64,000 bases of DNA from Peronospora farinosa. Taxonomy: Eukaryota; Oomycota; Peronosporomycetes; Peronosporales; Peronosporaceae. The notes below the pieces were generated by a model that saw only the letters and a program-made list of their open reading frames with translations, had not been told where the DNA came from and did not search any database. The position numbers and the translations under genes were made by a program. Shown here in pieces: positions 45,961 to 58,167 of this stretch. Position 1 is the stretch's first letter; each line of letters begins with the position of its first letter. The DNA is taken from the NCBI GenBank assembly GCA_947646735.1, contig CANTFK010000921.1:62001-126000 (forward strand), given 5' to 3'.

Positions 45961-46340
45961 GAAGATTTGGTGAATGATAATGAGAACCACTAGTTTTAGA
46001 AATGGTACAGAATAAAGAAAAACTATCGAACAAAAGTACAAAAACCTGAGAAGGTCTAAATTTTCAACAAACTATGATGTTAATTGATTTAGGCTGCCAC
46101 AGATCTTGTTATTTTTAATTAATCTATAGTGAATTTGACGTCACAAATTTACTCGACGGCGGAAGCTCATGGTATATTTGCTGAATTATTTGTTTATGTG
46201 TACCTATCTACTATCTCGAGTCGACTGTCCTAGCACGAAAGAGACCTTTATACACCTACACTTCTAAGCCGTAGAAGCATATGAGTCCTTCCGCCATTCA
46301 TCTTGCGTATAGAGCACTCTCACTGGCAGCTCAACACCTC

Positions 46341-46820
46341 CTAAGCCGAGCCTGTAGTGGTCGTTTTCGTCGTTGGAGGAGCTGCAGTCTTCGGGTCATA
46401 AGCTGCTGACATCAAATGGTGTACTGCAAATCCAGTAGTACCAGCTACCGCAGCACCCAATAGAAGAAGTGCCAATTTCTCGTACGGAACCTTATGCTTT
46501 GTTACATTATTCTTTCGGCCACTTCGGTCTAATAATTCGAGAGCCGTTTTCTGCAACTTCTCTTTTTCTTCAGCAAGAACTTCCATTTCAGTTTTAGTGC
46601 CAAAAACTTTCGTCGTGCTTGAAACTACTTGTTCTGCTATTCCTTCTACTACATTTGGTGGTCCTCTCTCCTCTTGGATATCGTCATTTCCACGAAGGTG
46701 GTGCACTTCAGTGCTATCAAAAGTCCGGTCGTCCAGAGAATACGTTTCGGCACTGATGAAGCTGTCGCAGCTCACGATAAACGTGGCCACGAATAACGTA
46801 ACGAAGATGTTGAAACGCAT
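46341..46820 (-). CDS. Secreted RxLR-like/EER effector candidate A with C-terminal hydrophobic segment
   Basis: A 159-codon frame. Residues 1-24 are a signal peptide (MRFNIFVTLFVATFIVSCDS). Next comes HHLRGNDDIQEER: the RxLR position reads HHLR, with the first Arg replaced by His, followed by an intact EER. The N-terminus is almost identical to the plus-strand effector at 58677. The body (about 57-125) is Lys/Glu-rich and not recognised. A hydrophobic segment LALLLLGAAVAGTTGFAV lies at about 117-136, before a Thr/Ala/Pro-rich tail. RxLR-EER proteins are translocated oomycete effectors acting inside plant cells; a host-membrane target is only a suggestion. The upstream DNA is shared with effector B. 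Confidence 0.85.
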   Translation of the reverse strand: MRFNIFVTLFVATFIVSCDSFISAETYSLDDRTFDSTEVHHLRGNDDIQEERGPPNVVEGIAEQVVSSTTKVFGTKTEMEVLAEEKEKLQKTALELLDRSGRKNNVTKHKVPYEKLALLLLGAAVAGTTGFAVHHLMSAAYDPKTAAPPTTKTTTTGSA

Positions 46821-47343
46821 GAGTAAATCTTTTCTCTCAATGGGTCTCGGGTATGAAGCAAGTTCTTGAATCAGTTGGGAATGGGAAATTCACTATGCAA
46901 TCCCACGTGACACTTGCAATGACACTTCTTGCATTAAAATAGAGACTGTAAGATTTCAAATCTGACCAGATATTCCTGGATCGAATTGTAACAGAGGTCA
47001 CGAAACTCGCGACAGCTTAAATCGCCACTGAGACTTCTTCGATTGGTTGATACGATTTGAAAGGCCTCATAGGTGCTTGTCCAGTCCAACAGCAAGGAAT
47101 GATTGGTTGACCATTCATTAGCAACGTCTGATGCTGATTTCTATATAGGATACGCTACACGTCTGATATTCAACATGGTCGTGTAGTTTATGGCCAGATA
47201 CAGGCTGTTCATACCGTTTTTCTGATCGAATTTCACTCATTCACTTCAATGTTATCGCTCGTATCTAATGATCAAGACTTACAAGCCCTATCAAATATTC
47301 AGAATCAAGAGAAATTACTAGAAAAAAATAGATAAAAAAGGTC
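46662..47343 (-). repeat. Inverted duplicate block, copy 1 (effector A 5' part plus upstream DNA)
   Basis: Read on the minus strand it is nearly identical to 58168-58835, from the sequence gaccttttttatctattttt through the upstream region into the coding sequence up to EER. The similarity stops abruptly after the codons for QEERG. A run of about 14 extra bases accounts for the length difference. Confidence 0.9.
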
Positions 47344-47742
47344 GTTATGGATGACGAGGAGACATTGGTCGCTCCAGAAATCATCTTCATAGATGTTTAT
47401 AGTAATGAGGTGGTGATACAGATATCACAGATCTCCTTCACCCAAATGTACAATTTAATTTATCTATAAACACATGATACCTCATTGCTGAGTATAGGAT
47501 ATGCCACCTCAAACTTCCCATTCCCCATGGCGATTCCTGGTTCATAACTCAGCATCACAATTACTTTTGCTGCAGAGTAAAAAAACTTTATACAAGATTG
47601 CAATATGGTGCTTTCCTTATGCGTTGACAATCTATCGACAGCACAAATGTCGCGTTGTTAGTAGCCTAGTCAAACGGGAACACAAATTTCAAATACTTTT
47701 TCCACTGCAAAACCAGACGGTGGCTCTTTCAAAGTCGACAAA
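47344..47742. other. Intergenic region
   Basis: About 400 bases between the duplicated effector block and the last exon of RRP7. It contains only unsupported short frames. Confidence 0.5.
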
Positions 47743-48650
47743 CTACTCAGGTCGAAGTTTATTGGCCTTCTTCATCTTCTCAACCAGTTGACGGTCTTCT
47801 TCAAAACGTTCACGTAGTGTCTTTAGTTCTGTATTTCCAATCACAACCAATCACTCAATACAACCACCTCATAACTCACACAAGACAAAAGTACTTCAAC
47901 GTACGGCCTCGCTTCTTTTCACGCGTTTGAAACCGGTAGAAATTGTTAATCTCCTTGCTCTTTTGCTTCTTGGCAGGTCGAACCAGCACTTCATCTGCTT
48001 GGACAATACCACGTTTTTTGGTATTAACCACTGTCTGAAATCCATCATCGTCTACTTGATTCTTTAATTCTTCACGTCGACGCAAATCCTCCTCTTCTCT
48101 TTTATCAAACGACGCCATATAGCGATCCGCTATCTCCTTTAGGACCGACAATCCAGGACGATTACGACGGTACTTGGCTGCGTATGCTACTTCCAATCAT
48201 CACATTAGAAGCTTTATCACTATATGAAAAGGGTATGAACAAATTACCTTGTAGACCGCATATTCTTCTTGGAATCGGTGTCTCTAAAGTATCGACTTGA
48301 AGCATTTTGTCCAGTGGTTCCTCGGCTTTAAACACAATGTGAGCAGTGCGAGTAGTTGTGATATCACTGGCAATATGTTCATCATCCTTTTCTTCGTAAA
48401 ATTGTCCTCCAGAGCCAGCAACAACGTGTTGAATAGCACCAAGAGGTTCCAGACACGTTCGAAGCCACGTTTCCGATGTGTTGACAGGCAAATTTACCAC
48501 GTATGCGGTACGATTAGCAGCTAAAACGGATTCAGTAGTAGCATTAGGCTTAGTATTGTGTTTTTTTGCATAAATAAAATGCTGGAACGAGCTGTGTGGT
48601 AATGGCAACGCGATGGCATGGTAACCCCCGAAGACCTTAGTAGACGTCAT
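47743..48650 (-). CDS. RRP7: Ribosomal RNA-processing protein 7 (RRP7)
   Basis: Exons 48650-48248, 48189-47905 and 47828-47743 join in frame, with introns gtaatt...gaag and gtacgt...acag, giving 257 residues. The N-terminal half holds an RRM-like region (RTAYVVNLPVNTSETWLRTC). The C-terminal half is the RRP7 domain: PGLSVLKEIADRYMASFDKR, DDDGFQTVV and the final RERFEEDRQLVEKM ending LRPE. RRP7 acts in 40S subunit assembly (UTP-C complex). The start MTSTKVFGGYH is preferred; nine more codons upstream are also open. Confidence 0.9.
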
Positions 48651-49139
48651 TGTAATTAACGGGTGGTTGACTAGCACGACAGATCAGAGGTTGTGATTCG
48701 TGGAAAAGATAAAAAATAGAATAGACTGTAATATTGAGGATTTATCGTAAAAAAGAAGGCGCTTTATTGGCAATTATAAGCGTTAAGTACGTGTGATTAA
48801 AAAAGCGGGACTACCACGGTGTCAAAAGGATGACTAAGCTTTTCTTTATGCTAATGGCACGCTGTAATCAACGCGAGTAGGTAGCGGACACATTAGACTG
48901 CAAGCAACGGATTAGCCAGCCGAACTACTTTTGACATCTCTTTTATTTTAAACCGAAGTTCTCTATTGTACTAATTAATACTGGAGGCGAACGACACTTC
49001 CTTGCGCATGCAACTATAACGTTAGTGTACTACATGTACTACTCACTTCAAGCGTTACAGGCTCGGTAGTCTGGTCATCCACGAACGTTCACCCACGATG
49101 TGCCCTTGATTTTGGAAGCTAGAAAGCATAACGCGAGAA
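48651..49139. other. Intergenic region
   Basis: About 490 bases between the RRP7 start and the 3' end of the kinase gene, AT-rich, without a supported gene. It should include the RRP7 promoter. Confidence 0.5.
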
Positions 49140-52100
49140 TTAAATATCTGTTCGCCGCTCTTGCGTGTTGTAGTCGTGAGAGGTCCGAGATGCGTCGGCA
49201 CTTGCATTTCGTATGCTTTCCAGTCCGATGGACATGAACATGTTAACGCGATCACTTGGTAATCCCTGCGAGCGCAATAGATCACCGAGCTGCGAGAGAA
49301 CTTGTGGCGCATTGGACATGGTCACCGTGTTATTTGATAACACGAACGCGCTCGAGCCTCGACTCCGCAAGAATGGATGGTTTAATAACCCTCTTTCTCC
49401 GGTGATTGGGGGTCGACGGCGATGGTCTCGCTGCAAGCAGGAGCGAATCACACCTTCCAGGTCTTGGTTCTGCAGCGAAGGAAACGAAATTGGTACAGCC
49501 GGATCGATGATACAGCGAAATTTGTCTATAATGCTGCGCACATCCGCGAATGGGGGCTTTGAATACACAATCTGATAGAGAATGCACCCTAGCGACCAAA
49601 TGTCACTTGCACGTCCAACCTACGTAAAAGGAAAAAGATCAATGAGGTAAAACAACGTTGATACCGCAAACACTGTTATCTCCTACCTTCATCTTTCCTT
49701 CAGGATGGCGCTCGCCGTTAGGCAACGTATTGCCTTGTATAGCCTCAGGAGACATATAATTGACCGTGCCGATCTGACTGTCGCGTTCGATATTTGTCGT
49801 GTCGTTCGAAGGAATTGCCTTTGCGATTCCGAAATCGATAAGCTTCAGTGCACCATTTACAAACAAGAAATTTGCTGGTTTTAGATCGCCTAATATCAGT
49901 CACAAACATCGCGTAAGTACAAGGATATCACTCATGACATATCACCAGAACTGACCGTGAATAATTCGCATGCTGTGAATGGCATCAACAGCTTGAAGCA
50001 TCTGAGTCCAAATTACTCGTAACAAATTTTCATCCATGCCGCCGTTCAAGTCGCGAAGTCGCTCGCTTAGATCGATCTCGCCATGTTCCATAATCTGAAC
50101 AAAAAATACGCAGCAATATACGATGAACCCGCTTCATATGTCAAAAGCGCTATTTGTATCATACCACGTTGATCTGCCGCTGCTGAAGATCCTGCTCGGC
50201 AGCAATAAGCTTGATAATATGCGGATTTCCTTGTAATCTTTTCAGTAGATTTATTTCATTTGTGTACTGAGCAATGCTTTGTGCATCCAGCTTTTTCAAC
50301 TTGATTCGCTTCAACGCGTATATCTTGAGATCGGGGCCAAGCATCCTGTAGACTTTACTACTACCGCCGCTTCCAATCTGCTCCAACTTTATGTACTTCA
50401 GACCGTTCACCTACAAATTCGGACAAAGCAACTATTATGATTTTTCACACCTGACAGAAGAAAGCAAAACTGAGCTGGACGCACCACGACTCTGCTCGTT
50501 AGCGATTCCAGTGCATCCCGTGACAAAGTGCTGCTCATTGACGCCACCGGTGGGGACGACGACGACGATACAGAGCTTGGTGAGCTCAGATCAGCTTGAC
50601 TTTTTGTCAAAGGTACATGCAGGTCAATTTGTCGGCGCTTCGGGGAACGATAGTGATCATGTGCACGTATGCTGCTGCTACTTGGCAGCACATACGCTCC
50701 CAACGCTGTATCTTCTCTGCTATTCAATGAGCTTTGCAATCTAGGGGACCGAAAAAACTCAGGAGCAGAAGACTTGCTGTCGGATGCTGATACCTTCATC
50801 GAGACTGATCGTATGTCTCTGCTCTGCGGTAAGCGCTGCACCCCTACTGGTGGCACAGGCAGCACGTTAATTAATTTCTCTGGTGGTCGATTTTCGACAG
50901 AAGTCTTGAGTTGTGCTCCGATTTTTAGCGCGGGCTTTACAATTTTATCAAGCGAAACTTTAGTGTCCTTGCTGCCGGCGTGTGTGCCTTTGTCTTCCTT
51001 TTCCTTGTCTGGATTCCATTTCAATATATGGGAAATATCGCCCACATCGATTTTAGGCTTAGCCGTTATTTCTGACTTGATTGTAGGTAATGCACTGGTG
51101 GCCTTATCAGCCTCCCGACACTGTAAATTAAACCAGTGTCAACAAGTTAAGTGCAGCCCAACAAATCATCAAAATGATGGAAAAGCCCGCGAACCTCGAT
51201 CGAAGCTGTTGGCTTATTCGGCATTGTTGGAGTGGTTTGACTCTCCATCATAGCGTCGTCGTCGTCGTCATCATCATCATTGTCATCTTCATCATCGCAA
51301 TTGGTTGCAATCACTCGAAGTGGTGGTCCTCCTGTAGAAAAAAGATTTAACAAGTAGTTAGAGCTGTAGTGCGTCAACACTCACGCTGCTGCTCGCACCG
51401 AGTGTAAAACGCGCAGCTGGCTTTCTGGATGTAGACTGCGACTTATGACTCGATCGTGTCGGGAGCAAGGGTGTTGTAATTAACGGCGATTTGTTTCCAC
51501 TACGTAATATCTTAGACACGGTCGAAAAACCTTCTCCATTTCGGCCATGGATGACTGGCGTCGCATTCGATGGCGTCTGAATCGAGCTCGAAGTAAGTGC
51601 ATCTCGTCCTTTTGGTGTTGTATCCGATGGAACAGCCGAAGGATGAAGTGACGTTACTACACGACCACGTGGAGTAGTAGCAACTACTTTTCCACTATTC
51701 TGCATTCTATTGGTCGTAATATTGTCTTGTGTTCTCCTGAGTGCCTGCATCCTCGTCCGTAATGCTAGCACCTTTTGCTCTTGTGGTGAGCCCGAGAACG
51801 CCATCACCCAACCTGCTCTGCCTGCAATAACTCGTTGTAGTAGCTCCTCCTTCTGCATTGGCGTATAAGCGTCATTGTCTACTCCTTGCTCCAGAATCTC
51901 CTCCGCTGCTTCCTTATTTCCTACAAAAAACACCATGAGTATCTAGAATACCTCTCTCTTTCTCCATCACCACGTACCAGCTTCATACTCAAACGCCGCC
52001 TCTTCTTCATACCGCAACGGTTGTTTTTCTCCCACTCGTCGTTTTTTCATCTCCTGAAAATTCTGTCGTACCCCTTTCTCACTACTATTATCATTTATAT

Positions 52101-52696
52101 AAAAAAGTCAATTTTCAATCTTCATACAAAAACCAAGTCTAAACAATCACTCACTCGCTCAACTTGGCCAACATGATACAAATCTCCGTGTACTCGGCCG
52201 TTTCCCGCGCTTTTTTCGAGTCAATGCACGTCAGTGCACGTCGAAGTAGTCGTAGCTTGTTATAAGGCCCTGGATTTCCACCCAGCGGGCAACGCAATAG
52301 CATCAGCCACTTAATGACCGACCGTGGAGCCTCTTTAAGTGCGATCACAAGTCGCAGACGCCGTTCCGTGGCCTTCTCCAGTAAGAAAATAGAACGTGCT
52401 GACTCTCCGATGTGTAGAATCTGTGTGAATTGCCCCTGGGCATCCGGATAACGCACCGTCGGCATTGGCAACTGGTCCATGAGTGACTCGAGCAGCACAT
52501 TAGAGCTAGCGTTCGGCGCTAGGTTTTCCTTGTCGTCGGGGGGTTCCATAGTGATCTTGCGTCGCGTGGGCAGGTGTATAAGGGCTTCACGCGGACGCTT
52601 GCGGCCTTTGCGAGCCGGCGCGTCGTCGTTGCCGAGCGCTATGGTGGACGCAGAGAGTGCGCACTCGGAGTGATGGTCGCGCGCAATGGTGCGCAA
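49140..52696 (-). CDS. MPS1: Mps1/TTK family spindle-checkpoint protein kinase
   Basis: Nine exons are inferred: 52696-52155, 52084-51978, 51920 to about 51381, 51331-51195, 51120-50485, 50410-50165, 50094-49956, 49889-49687 and 49619-49140, giving about 1009 residues. The N-terminal part (about 95-270) resembles the helical TPR region of Mps1. The middle is disordered, with an acidic run. The kinase domain starts [20 protein letters not shown] (Gly loop), then [10 protein letters not shown] (Lys). The catalytic loop is HGDLKPANF, an exon junction lying inside it, then KLIDFGIA (DFG) and [10 protein letters not shown]. The HRD Arg is Gly and SPE replaces APE, as in Mps1. Mps1 sets the spindle checkpoint at kinetochores. 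The splice choice at the end of exon 3 is uncertain. Confidence 0.88.
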
Positions 52697-52856
52697 AATG
52701 CGGAATCGACTTGAGGGTTATATTTTTGACCAATCAGTGAGCTCGATGGGTTCTTTTTTACAAATATGTAATAATGATAAGAAAGGCATGAAGGATAATC
52801 ATGTCGGCCTGTTTTCGTGGGTCCGTGCTGTTATACTAGATACTTAACGAGTTGGC

Positions 52857-53750
52857 ATGAGTGGGAGTGCGTACTTTATAGGGCGTAAAGAGCTCTTGAC
52901 GTGGGTTAATGCATTGTGTGGAACAGAGTTGACGCGTGTAGAACAAACGTGCTCGGGTGCTGTCGCCTGTCAAGTATTGGACGCTGTGTATCCTGGTAGA
53001 ATCTCCATGAGCAAAGTGAACTGGACAGCCTCACGGGAACATGATATTATGCGCAATTATAAGCTTTTACAACAGAGTTTTACGGCTTTGAAGATTGATA
53101 AACAGATTCCAGTGGACAGACTTATTCGTGGCAGATATCAGGACAATCTCGAGTTTTTACAATGGCTTAAGGCCTTCTATGACACACAACGGACTCTTCC
53201 GATGGTTTATGATGCCCGTTCTCAGCGTGCAAAGGGTAAAGGGGGAGATCAGTACATGTACAACAATAAGGTGGGTGAAAGACACACTTCAACGCCGTCG
53301 ATGAAGAAGAAAGCGCGACTTGATGAACAGACGCCACGACGTCAAACGAGTCAACTTTATCGTCATGGAGAGACAAAGTCATCGGAGTATACAATCGTGC
53401 TGGAGAAAATGGAACACATGAAGATCACGAGTAAAGGACTATTAGAGGAGAAGGAAGGACTGATGATGCAGATCCATGAGCTGAATGAAGCTGTACGTTA
53501 TTACTTGTGCTGTTGATGTCGAGTGTTGCTTATTTATTTCTTATTATGGATTGGGTTGGTTTTGTAGATCAAACGTACTAAAAAGGAACGTGATTTTTAC
53601 ATGAAGAAGCTCGAGATGATTGGAGAGCTGGTACATGAAGGCGAGCTCTCGAAGACGACGAGCGCACAGACCAACTTTCTTGGACTATCGATTCTTGATG
53701 TGATATATGCGACGGAGGAAGACGAACAGGAGCAGGAGCTGCTATTTTAA
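52857..53750 (+). CDS. EB1: EB1-type microtubule plus-end-binding protein
   Basis: Exons 52857-53492 and 53568-53750 (intron gtacgt...gtag) give 272 residues. The calponin-homology domain at about 8-120 has GRKELLTWVNALCGTELTRV, VNWTASREHDIMRNYKLLQQ and RGRYQDNLEFLQWLKAFYD. This domain recognises growing microtubule ends. A basic linker (about 125-175) leads to the EB1 coiled coil (about 180-260) with KKERDFYMKKLEMIGEL. The family usually ends in EEY/F, which binds CAP-Gly proteins. Here the chain ends acidic and then ELLF. It is divergent from the kinase gene, with about 160 bases between start codons. Confidence 0.93.
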
Positions 53751-54330
53751 GACACCTATATAGCTTCTATGTCATGCTCAAAAAAGTACAGTACCGAGTA
53801 CGATTGTAAGTGAGGCTGCTCATGCCATAACTTATTAGCCTAATTTAATAAACGAAGTCTAAAGATATCTATGGTGTAAGACAACACGATCTTAGAGCGT
53901 TTGTTGGCATTGCCATATACAGACCCTTTCACAAAATAAATCGACCTCGTCACATTAGATGCTCTAGCTGTGTGTCCTTTAAGGTAAGCTGGTTGCCACT
54001 GGCATTCCGACCGTCAGACCTCCGACAGTCAAAGTTCATGCCAGTGCCGCTTAGCAACTGTCGTTCATTATATCGAACTTTATCTCTATTTATTGGCATC
54101 GACTTTATAGACGCAACTAGGAAGACATTTATGCCCAAGTGTAGGTCTATACAAAACGGTACAGAGAAGAATATTATTCGAAACTTATCTTCTTAAATAC
54201 GGATACCACGGTTAGGTTCCGTTTTCATAAAATCCGAATCTCGATAACCATCTGTTTACCGGCTACTTCAAGCTGAGCCCATTCGTACTTGAACGAGATC
54301 ATAAAGTGACTCTCGCTTCCTGACTGCAGC
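53751..54330. other. Intergenic region
   Basis: About 580 bases between EB1 and the ankyrin-GAF-Fic gene. No supported gene. It should hold the promoter of the downstream gene. Confidence 0.5.
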
Positions 54331-57300
54331 ATGGAGCCCGGCGTAAGTCTTAATGCCTCCTCGCACTCTACTGCCATGTGTTGGGCTGCATCTGAGGGCA
54401 ATTTAGAAGCTATGCGTCAACTGCGGGAGGAACATGAAGCTGATGTGAACGCCACCGACTACGACAAGCGGTAGATAGTCAATATAGTAACAATGCTACC
54501 TGCATTTCCCCTAGTTATTATTTAAGATACTGTTGCTACTTGCCAGGACGCCCTTGCATATCGCCGTAAGTGATGAGCAGCTGGAGATGACGAGCTACTT
54601 GTTGCAGTGTGGAGCCAATGCGGAGGCACTCGATCGATGGGGATGCTCTCCTATTGACAATGCGATGGATACACAAAATGTAGCCATCTTACGTTTACTG
54701 AAACGTAAACATTACGGTAATTTTCCGGTGTTCGAACGCAAGTCAACGTCAACTGATGAAACGAGACAGATGAGACGGTCCGACTTGTGACAAGTGTAAC
54801 GCTCACTGAGGCAACATTAAAGATGGTTGATGAATTGACTGACATTTGGTATGATTTCATTGCTGACTCATATAGAAATCACTCAAATATTGACATGAAG
54901 GCCTTTTTTCAAGCTGTAAAGGAGGGAAATACGGAGCAAGTGAAACGTGCGTGGCTCAGTGGCATGGAAGTAAATGTGACAGATGAGCTTGGACGCACAT
55001 CGCTGCATGTTGCCGTGGAGACGGGCCAATTGGGGGTTATTGAGTTGCTACTGTCCGCTGGAGTCAATATTGACGTGATGGACGCACAAGGTCGATCGCC
55101 AATTAGTATTGCACAGGAGAAGCAACAATTTGTTATCTCGGAGATGCTGCGTGCGCATCAGCAGAAGAAACTCATGAGTTGTCACGTCATGAGCAGTGAA
55201 GAGGAGCAGAATATCGCACTGGCGTTCCGAGTGACGAAACGAGGAGATACCGACAAACTTAAACAATTGGTGCCAGAATTGGTACGACCGGATATGAAAG
55301 ATTACGACCTGCGAACATTGCTTCATGTTGCTAGCGCCGAAGGTCAGTTACAAATTGCCAAGTATTTAGTCGATTGTGGTGCAAATGTAAACTTGCTAGA
55401 TCGATGGGGAGTCTCACCCTTATCAGAGGCCGTGACTTTTGCCCACAACGAACTAGCCAAGTTCCTCATTGCAAATCACGCTACAGAGAGTGGATTTAGA
55501 GCTACAGTAGCTGTCGGTCACATCGACACTGCGACGCTGACTGGAGCGCTGGAATTTACGCTTCGAGTCATCACGCGGGTAAGCGACTGGAAATTCTGAC
55601 GGGATGTAGTGGTTATGCTGTTGCTTACGTTGATGGGTGCGCAGGACCCATGGCTGATTGGACAGGTGCATTATCCAGTACTGGACGACAGCAACGACTG
55701 CGTTCTTGTCACGCACAGTCTTTGGCAGAAGAACAGTTCCGTTTTCCGTCGACACACTAAATCGGGATCAGTGCTGTCTCGAAGAGCTTCCACGAATCGG
55801 CCTAATGATACGGCAGCACTGCAGGCTGATGCTATTCAGACATATCGGAAAGTGTCGTCCATAGTCATGATTGATCCTGGCCAGGGTCACATTGGAAATG
55901 TCTTCAGTGGGCAACACCCGGAGTGGCTTGATTTGCACGCCGCACAGCAGTCGCAGTTCTTTCTTCTTCCACATGCTCGACGAGCAGGGATCCAAACTGT
56001 CGTCTCCGCTCCGATGATTTGCAAAATGTCGACGGTTGCAGTACTGTCTTGGTCCTCTGACCAAGCCATGTCTGAAAACCAGGATGAATTGCAGCGCATC
56101 CAGCGAGTCATTCGTTCGGTAATTATTCTCTCCACCCTTCGACAGGAATTGCTTGCTGCCGCCTCCTCTTGTAACATCGGTGTGGGGCGCATCCCTCGAT
56201 TTCAGTACTGTCAAATGCTGGATAATGCTATTACAGCGAATGGCGAGCTGACAGACTCGACGGTTTTGCGCGAAGACTGTAAGTGTTTTGGTATTCTCCT
56301 TTGATTGCTGCGCTTTTACGTACTGATGTGTTCTTGGTGAATAATAGTGAATGTTTGTGACACCACTCCGCTCGCGCTTGAATGGGGATTATTTGACATG
56401 GTTGACACGCTGGCTACCTCGATGAGCAGCGAAGACCACGCAGCAGTGGTTCCAATCTTGCGCTCGCTAGTGATACTGCTCCACAACGGGCTCTTTGACG
56501 ATGCATTGCGTGACCGCGGCGATGGTGAGCATCGTGAGCATCGTGAGCATCGTGAGCATAACGATCAAAATTCATCTCTGAAGCACCTGATTGAGGAGTG
56601 CGATGGCAAGATTCGAACCAAGTGGGCTTTGCTGGGTCATGTCAAGTATTATTTGCAGTTTCTGGATGCTGTGAGTCCCACAGAGGCAGAGCTGTTCGTT
56701 GATGTCCACGAGCTCTGTAACAAAGTCGAGCGATACGTAAAGGAGCAGTCTGCGGGTGACGGGAAGGCAAATGACGACAGCGTCAGTTCCAGTAATACCG
56801 ACGAAAAGGAGATTGGTGATGGTCAGGCAACATCGGCGTCTGCACCTGCTGCAGCACTCGAATGTGTTCTGTGCAAGTACAACGTTTCAGGTAAGTGATG
56901 GTGTAGATGTTAAAAAGACCAAGATCGCAAATGTAATTGCGTCTATTGTAGGGCACATTCACCCCGGTCGAGAGCCGATTCCAGCAACTCCTGCTTCAGC
57001 AAGAACGACTCCATTTCAGGCAAAAACTCCAAAGACTCCACAAGGTTAACACAACTTGATGTGTATAGACTGTTTGATGGTGTTAACCTGTCGTTTGTTT
57101 TGCAGGCGAAAAGCTGTTTGGTCACCCAGAAAAACCCAAGTCTCCTGTGTATCGGCAGATCGAGCGGGTTAGTTTGTCAACACTTCGGTTTTTAACCCAG
57201 CATGCGCTAATCTTTTGTCGTTTTACGTTAAAAGCTGCGGGAGAAACTCGAGAGCGAGTACGACGCTTTCGAGCGGAAAGCAGCACTTGCTGAATGTTGT

Positions 57301-57939
57301 GACGGAGCAAAATCAGTCACGTTCACTTCCAGCGATTTGTATGATGCCATTGGTTCTGCGCATGATACTCCGGCCACCCGAAGGAGTTCGTCAGCCGACA
57401 ACAACCCTCGGATACAGCTGCTGGAGGTAATCAATGAGATTATGCACGATACGTCATGCGTGATAACGCGTGACCACCTTTTCGCGTTGCACAAGTGCCT
57501 CCTTCCGGCCTCAAGCGGGCAGGCTGGCGTTCTCCGAACTAATTTGGCTGTTGGATACGCGTCACCTCGGATCTATCGGGTGTTTCTTCCAGCTGGAGAA
57601 ATTGAAGACGCACTGGACAACTTCATTGGCACGCTTAACGATGCCAGTTACTGGGAGCACCGGCCTCTACTCTGCGCCTACTATGCATTTGCAGTGCTCG
57701 TGTTCTACATCCACCCTTTTCACGATGGCAACGGACGTTGTGCTCGGTTGCTAGGCAACTTGGTATGCAAGAAACTCGGCTATCCCGCGTTGCTACGTGC
57801 TGCCGACAAAACGATTCAAGTGGCGGAATTTTTGCAAAAAGCGATTGTGACGATGGAAATCATTTGCAATAATCGTCGTCAAACCCGTCAGACACGGATG
57901 CTCTCCAGTCGTAGAGAAAACTCCTCCATGTGGTTCTAA
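54331..57939 (+). CDS. Ankyrin-GAF-Fic protein, predicted AMPylase-type enzyme (one frameshift)
   Basis: Seven exons are inferred: 54331-54470, 54547-55578, 55645-56278, 56348-56890, 56952-57044, 57106-57167 and 57235-57939, about 1069 residues. Ankyrin repeats fill about 15-380 (RTPLHIAVSDEQLEMTSYLL, GRTSLHVAVETGQLGVIELL). Exon 3 encodes a GAF-like domain (IGNVFSGQHPEWLDLH, AGIQTVVSAPM), a possible small-ligand sensor. A nine-base repeat encodes EHR units at 56525-56560. The C-terminal 235 residues form a Fic domain with HPFHDGNGRCAR, matching HxFx(D/E)GNGRxxR. Fic enzymes transfer AMP or other nucleotides to proteins. The frame changes between about 54757 and 54787 in exon 2 by one base, with no intron able to explain it. 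The obvious (S/T)xxxE(G/N) inhibitory motif was not identified. Confidence 0.82.
56525..56560 (+). repeat. 9-bp coding tandem repeat
   Basis: Unit gtgagcatc occurs three times perfectly and a fourth time as gtgagcata, inside exon 4 of the Fic gene. It encodes a run of Glu-His-Arg. Confidence 0.9.
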
Positions 57940-58167
57940 ATCTTTTCTACGTACCGACAGATAAATATTGTTAAAAGCATACAAATATTTGTCGAAATTC
58001 CCTTAACGGTTTCATCATTATTGTCTTCCTTTATAGGGGACCGTTGAGTGTTGTATAGAGAGAGGTGTTAAAATATCGATACACCAAGACGATTTAGCGA
58101 CATAATCAAAGACTTGAGAAATTTTCAAATATATTTAGATTAGCATTACAACCGTTTGTACTTCATA

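Noticed and set aside
54781..54800. A tiny intron to explain the frame change in the ankyrin exon
   Set aside because: The available GT and AG dinucleotides do not give a plausible intron of usual length with both frames preserved.
55768..56214. Minus-strand frame of 148 codons within the Fic gene
   Set aside because: Shadow of the GAF-encoding exon; no recognisable protein features.
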